DNA of 64,000 nucleotides from Macrostomum hystrix (Eukaryota > Platyhelminthes > Macrostomidae): assembly GCA_950097015.1 (NCBI GenBank), contig CATNEN010000005.1, forward strand, positions 744,001 through 808,000, in the 5' to 3' direction. Under the pieces are notes generated by a model. That model saw nothing but the letters and a program-made list of their open reading frames with translations. It was not told where the DNA came from and did not search any database. This document shows, one piece after another, positions 59,903-64,000 of the stretch. Both the position numbers and the translations under genes were made by a program. The stretch's first letter is position 1; each line of letters starts with the position of its first letter.

Positions 59903-60838
59903 TTAATTGCACAAATGGTACAGCGAGGACACATCAGAATCACCGAGAGCTCTATGAGACACTCCGAAGCATTTCATGTAGCCCTGGAACACTCGGTTGT
60001 GCGTTGCTGAGCGAGTGGTCGCTCCGATCTGCACCATGTTGCCAAAGTTCGCACAGGATGTCACGGCCACTGCAGTGCCACTGTTAGCCAGAGTTCCGTT
60101 CACGTAGATCCAGAAGGCCGGTGTGTTTCTGTTGTACACAGCAGCGATGTGAGTCCAACCGCTGGCCGTGTCAGTGGGTCCTGTCACTGTGAGCTGGGAC
60201 AGAGGAGACTCAACTGAGAACTCAATATTAGTGCTAGCAGGAAACAGCCAAAGTCGAGTAAAATATCCAGCTGGCATCGTCAGGCCTTCAAACAGAGGCA
60301 TGGCGCCTCGAGATTGGTTCGACACCTGCACCCACACAGAGAACGTGAAGCTCGTGAGACACTCTGAAGCCAGCTGGTCGATGTTGAATCGCTCATTCAC
60401 ACCGAACTGACCAGTGAAGTTGACCGCACTGTCCGTGTACTGCATGGCCATGTTCTCCTGCAGGTCGAGATGGCCGCTGTTCGAGGCCACATTGCGGCTG
60501 CGAGTGGCGTTGCTCATGGGCCAGAAGGCGACGAGGCTGAGCTGACGCAGGACGCTCCACACCTCGCAGTCGGTGTCGTTCGAGAGTCGCACAGTTTGCA
60601 CGCTGTCCGACACGTTGCAGACGCCTGTGCGGTAGCTCCAGCCGATGCAGAGACGGAGCTGAGAGCACAGGAAGGCGCACGAGCGAGCGCTTGAGGCCGT
60701 CAGCAGGTGTTGGGGAGTCTGAGCGACCACGCAGCCTCCAACTAACAGGTCGTGCTGTTGCAGCACCTCAACAGCGGCTGGAAGAATTGTGCAAAATAAA
60801 AAAATAATGACTAAACAAGTACTCCGTTTGTAAACCAT
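59903..60838 (-). CDS. Secreted Cys-rich (PAN/apple-like) plus LamG/ConA-like domain protein, 311 aa, single exon
   Basis: The ATG at 60838 opens an uninterrupted frame to TAA at 59903. The N-terminus is a signal peptide (TCLVIIFLFCTILPAAVEV). Residues ~30-90 hold six Cys in a PAN/apple-like spacing (GGCVVAQ, SCAFLCSQLRLCIGW, GVCNVSD, DTDCEVW). From ~100 to the end a concanavalin A-like/LamG-type jelly roll is suggested by VAFWPMSNAT, FTFSVWVQVSN, GWTHIAAVYN, FWIYVNGTL and VQIGATTRS. Several Asn-X-Ser/Thr sites fit secretion. Such proteins bind glycans or matrix, but no ligand can be named. It lacks introns, unlike its neighbours. TACTTTCAG, 13 nt before the ATG, looks like a splice acceptor. 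Domain calls are by eye. Confidence 0.75.
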   Translation of the reverse strand: MVYKRSTCLVIIFLFCTILPAAVEVLQQHDLLVGGCVVAQTPQHLLTASSARSCAFLCSQLRLCIGWSYRTGVCNVSDSVQTVRLSNDTDCEVWSVLRQLSLVAFWPMSNATRSRNVASNSGHLDLQENMAMQYTDSAVNFTGQFGVNERFNIDQLASECLTSFTFSVWVQVSNQSRGAMPLFEGLTMPAGYFTRLWLFPASTNIEFSVESPLSQLTVTGPTDTASGWTHIAAVYNRNTPAFWIYVNGTLANSGTAVAVTSCANFGNMVQIGATTRSATHNRVFQGYMKCFGVSHRALGDSDVSSLYHLCN

Positions 60839-61252
60839 GTGTAAGCTGTTGCTGAAAGTAGCTGTAAGCTTACTGCGGTATGTTTGTTGGCAGCAAGAAT
60901 TTGGACTGCAGTTGAAATCACTTTACTTATACCGCGCAAAGTTAGGAGTTGCATTGTTAGGGCATTGTCAGCACCTTTGTTTGCGATCAATATGCTTTTT
61001 ACGAGCGAAGAGTCGTTCTACTTAAGTGTTGGAGCTTGTCTCTGCATCATTGCTGTATACACACTATATGATCCATTTCACATTAGTCTTTGAGCTGCCT
61101 CGATCGATTTCATGGCGTTGCATTTATCTCGCATTGAAAAAGCAAGATAAAGACAAGATAAATTTATATAAATTTGCTTCTTTGCTTTGACTATGTAAAC
61201 GCGTTTTTAAATCAACTTTTGTTGGCTCAGTATGTAATGAAGTGCAATGGAA
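60839..61252. other. Upstream of the LamG-like gene; no gene seen
   Basis: Presumed promoter side of the minus-strand LamG-like gene. Short open frames have no homology. It runs into the target-site duplication of the next SINE (61240-61252). Confidence 0.4.
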
Positions 61253-61612
61253 TAATAAAAATAATTGCAGGACGGCTGCGGGCAATGGCACATCATTTAG
61301 TGACACTAGACCCCGCAGCCAGCGAGAGGCAATTCTGCCCATTTCGCTGACTCCTGAGCACACACGCACACAGATACTTTACGCAGGCAAGCTCACACAG
61401 GTGTGTGTCTCATGTGACTTTCTCATCGTCAGGCAGTGTACTCTTCACTGCGCCTTGGAGGTTGGTCCTTAAGGGCGTAAATTGCACGAAAAGCCCCCAA
61501 GCCTTTTCTCCGCGGCTGCGCCCCAAATAAATGTGGCCTCGCCGTGGAATCGAACTTAGGGACCGTGTTGCGAGAGGCAAACGCGTTAACTGCTCTGCCA
61601 CCGACCCCCATT
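61253..61612 (-). mobile_element. SINE-A copy, full length, with 13-bp target-site duplication
   Basis: Minus strand: GGGGGTCGGTGGCAGAGCAG, CGCAACACGGTCCCTAAGTT then CGATTCCACGGCGAGGCC, the GGGGCGCAGCCGCGGAGAAA block, GTGTGTGCTCAGGAGTCAGC, the GCTGCGGGG block and an ATT-type tail. The flanks AAGTGCAATGGAA (61240-61252) and AAGTGCAACGGAA (61613-61625) match at 12 of 13 positions. This is strong evidence for retrotransposition. Confidence 0.92.
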
Positions 61613-61901
61613 AAGTGCAACGGAAAAGAATAATGGAGGGATTTTAGGGAATTTTCGTCTTTTTTGCTATGGTTGTCTATCTGGCTGTCAATCAAAGTTA
61701 AAATGAGGAGACGACTGAAAGACAGTTTTTCGCAAAATCACAAGCGGGAGACAGCCACAGTCAGTAATGAAGCCAGTTTTAATTCATGACAGCGAGCCTG
61801 AATTCTTAAGCCTAAAAGTCTTTTTTTCAGACGAACAGAAAAAAAAGTTTTTGTTTTCCTTAGAATCTGCAGCTGATCCACAATTTGTAAGCCTCCTCGT
61901 T

Positions 61902-62275
61902 ATGGGGGTCGGTGGCAGAGCGGTTAACGCGTTTGCCTCTCGCACCACGGTCCTTAAGTTCGATTCCACGGCGAGGCCACATTTATTTGGGGCGCAGCCG
62001 CGGAGAGAAGGCTTGGGGGCTTGTCGTGCAATTTACGCCCTTGAGGACCAACCTCCAAGGCGCAGTGAAGTGTACACTGCCTGACGATGAGAAAGTCAGG
62101 GCAGATGTACACACCTGTGTGAGCTTGCCTGCGTTCGGTATCTGTGTGCGTGTGTGCTCAGGAGTCAGCGAAATGGGCAGACTTGCCTCCTCGCTGGCTG
62201 CGAGTCTAGTGTCACCAAATTATGTGTCATTGCCCGCAGCCCTCCTGCAATTATTATTATTATTATTATTATTAT
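61902..62275 (+). mobile_element. SINE-A copy, full length, with perfect 14-bp target-site duplication
   Basis: Best-preserved copy and family reference. Head: GGGGGTCGGTGGCAGAGCGG with box A TGGCAGAGCGG, then box B AGTTCGATTCC about 50 nt on. Body: GGGGCGCAGCCGCGGAGAGA, GGCTTGGGGGCTTGTCGTGC, GAAGTGTACACTGCCTGACG, GTGTGTGCTCAGGAGTCAGC and ATTGCCCGCAGCCCTCCTGC. Tail: (ATT)n. The 14-bp duplication TAAGCCTCCTCGTT is perfect (61888-61901 and 62276-62289). The internal pol III promoter layout is typical of tRNA-derived SINEs. I could not assign the parental tRNA or the partner LINE. Confidence 0.93.
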
Positions 62276-62384
62276 TAAGCCTCCTCGTTGAATGACGGTT
62301 TACAATGGACTTGTTTCTGTCGTTCAGCTCTTGAACTTGAGTCACAAGTGCCTTAATTTTCTGTCCTCATCTATACTATTATGT

Positions 62385-63178
62385 CAACTGGGGGATCATT
62401 GTCAACTGGGGGATCATTGTCAACTGGGGGATCATTGGCAACTGGGGGATCATCGTCAACTGGGTGATCATTGTCAACTGGGGGATCATTGTCAACTGGG
62501 GGATCATTGTCAACTTGGGGATCATCATCAACTGGAGGATCAGTGTTAACTGGGTGATCATCATCAACTGGGTGATCATCATCAACTTGGGGATCAACTT
62601 GTTAACTGGGTGATCATCATCAACTGGGTGATCATTATCAACTGGGGGATCATTGTAAACTGGGGGATCATTGTAAACTGGGGGATCATTGTCAACTGGA
62701 GGATCATTGTAAACTGGGGGATCATTGTCAACTGGAGGATCATAGTCAACTGGGGGATCATTGTCAACTGGGGGATCATTGGCAACTGGGGGATCATTAT
62801 CAACTGGGGGATCATTGTAAACTGGGGGATCATTGTAAACTGGGGGATCATTGTCAACTGGAGGATCATAGTCAACTGGGGGATCATTGTCAACTGGGGG
62901 ATCATTGGCAACTGGAGGATTATCGTCAACTGGGTGATCATTGTCAACTGGGGGATCATTGTCAACTGGGGGATTATTGTCAACTTGGGGATCATCATCA
63001 ACTGGGGGATCAGTGTTAGCTGGGTGATCATCATCAACTGGGTGATCATCATCAACTGGGGGATCATTGTCAACTGGGCGATCATAGTCAACTGGGGGAT
63101 CATTGTCAACTGGGGATCATTGGCAACTGGAGGATTATCGTCAACTGGGTGATCATTGTCAACTGGGTGATCATTGTA
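62385..63178 (+). repeat. 18-bp minisatellite (GATCATTGTCAACTGGGG), ~44 copies
   Basis: The unit GATCATTGTCAACTGGGG varies at the T/A/C between ATCAT and CAAC and at GGGG/GGTG/GGAG. The block CAACTTGGGGATCATCATCA near 62512 recurs at about 62982 (offset ~470 bp), and GGCAACTGGAGGATTATCGT recurs near 62910 and 63122. The multiple-of-three period opens frames on both strands, not called. Confidence 0.95.
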
Positions 63179-64000
63179 GCTTAAAAAAGCAGAAAAATAC
63201 CGCTGCTAAAAAGTATATACAAGACGAATTAAAAATATTTCTGCTCCCCGAAGGGGGGCAAAACTTGCTAGTCTATACTATTATTCAAAGTGATAGGATA
63301 AGATTATTTTGAAATGTGAGAGACGGCGAGCATAATTACGTTAATTGCAATGAGGGCATACACATTGTTTGACCATATTGTATTGATCACATTGCTAAAT
63401 AGGCATTGGGTATTTGAAATACCCCGTCTTTCTACTGCTAACTAGCTCACTTAAAATCACTATTGCACTTTCAGCCACACAACCCCAAGCACTGGTATTT
63501 GAGTCACTGCATGGCTTGAAAAAAGAAGCAACTGTCCAGAGATCACGATAAAAGAGTCGAAACTATATAGAAATAATGATGCAACGAGTAGAATAGATAG
63601 AGATTTGATTTCAAATTCGATTTGATAAAAATGCATTAGCGGATTTGAAAGTCGCGCAAGTTCGTAACAAACAGCCAAAGAAACGGTTGTGTAGGTACAA
63701 TTAGCTGCAATGCGTTTTGCATTCGTCACTGCCGGTAATGCTCTCTCTCTCTTTCTCTCTTTCTCTCCGTTTCCTTTTCCGGCTTGCAATGTGTGGGACC
63801 ACAATCATATAACCTCGTATCTACGGCTGAGTGTTCCTCGGCGCGAATTCGAAAGTCACTTGCCGGATTTTTTTCACTCCTTACCCAGCTGCCCGCGCCT
63901 CCAGTGTTTCTCTCTCTTCGTCGTGCCAATTTCGGATTGGCTAGTGCCTCTTTCTCCCTCTCTCTCTCTGAGCGTTTCTCCGCCTCGTGATTGGTCATCT
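63179..64000. promoter_or_regulatory. Right edge: CT-rich, CCAAT-containing possible promoter (63720-64000)
   Basis: 63179-63700 has no recognised gene. From about 63740 the sequence becomes rich in CTCTCTCTTTCTCTC runs (GAGA-type on the other strand) and holds two inverted CCAAT boxes (GGATTGGCT near 63935 and GTGATTGGTC near 63988). This resembles a promoter of a gene lying to the right or, on the minus strand, nearby. No start codon can be tied to it. Confidence 0.3.

Noticed and set aside
59903-60838. Intron near the LamG-like gene start (TTCTTCCAG at about 60780-60788)
   Set aside because: The frame is open through it and encodes a good signal peptide, and no convincing donor lies between the ATG and this site.
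61902-61975. Functional tRNA gene
   Set aside because: Box A and box B are present, but the rest does not form a clean cloverleaf by eye, it is followed by a conserved SINE body and ATT tail, and several copies exist.
61767-62295. Plus-strand frames of 105 and 127 codons around 61.8-62.3 kb
   Set aside because: They run through the SINE body, and the same peptide pieces appear at every SINE copy; not a gene.

Overview
This is a eukaryotic, almost certainly metazoan, nuclear window. It holds multi-exon genes with GT/AG introns, animal-type proteins (a cGMP-dependent protein kinase, a MATE/SLC47 exporter, IWS1, OGFOD3), tRNA-derived SINEs, LINE and hAT relics, and very many minisatellites. The species cannot be fixed from the sequence. 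Acceptor-like AG sites lie 13-31 nt upstream of several start codons, and one gene seems to lack its own AUG. Both would suit a lineage with spliced-leader trans-splicing such as flatworms, but this is inference.

Layout. 764-7163 (+) is an OGFOD3-like 2-oxoglutarate/Fe(II) oxygenase in two exons, separated by a 5.4-kb intron that contains LINE and hAT fragments. 7.2-24.3 kb has no host gene that I recognise. It is a block of large satellite arrays with periods of 16, about 23, 30, 39, 30 and 16 bp; the largest is a 6.1-kb array of a 30-bp unit with a clear ~1,845-bp higher-order repeat. 24487-35446 (+) is a complete 16-exon cGMP-dependent protein kinase of 805 aa, in which several introns are filled by private minisatellites. 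36588-36854 (-) is a small coiled-coil protein of unknown function. 37-43 kb is AT-rich and gene-free, with two inverted-repeat (MITE-like) elements and many TAGGCCTA palindromes. 43079-47342 (+) is a complete four-exon IWS1 of 721 aa. 49502-59046 (-) is a complete twelve-exon MATE exporter of 692 aa, again with repeat-filled introns. 59903-60838 (-) is a single-exon secreted protein with a PAN-like Cys-rich part and a LamG/ConA-like domain. 61.2-62.3 kb has two SINE copies in opposite orientation with target-site duplications, followed by an 18-bp array and a CT-rich, CCAAT-containing right edge.

The exon models of the three large genes were built by hand from splice signals. In every case the intron phases match across each junction, the summed coding length is divisible by three, and the protein aligns with recalled family members. 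The genes do not form a pathway. Their shared feature is architecture: introns consisting largely of one tandem repeat, often running from just after the donor to within tens of bases of the acceptor, with units that often carry donor-like GTGAG motifs. Most long open frames elsewhere are artefacts of arrays whose period is a multiple of three. Copy numbers and identities quoted are hand estimates.
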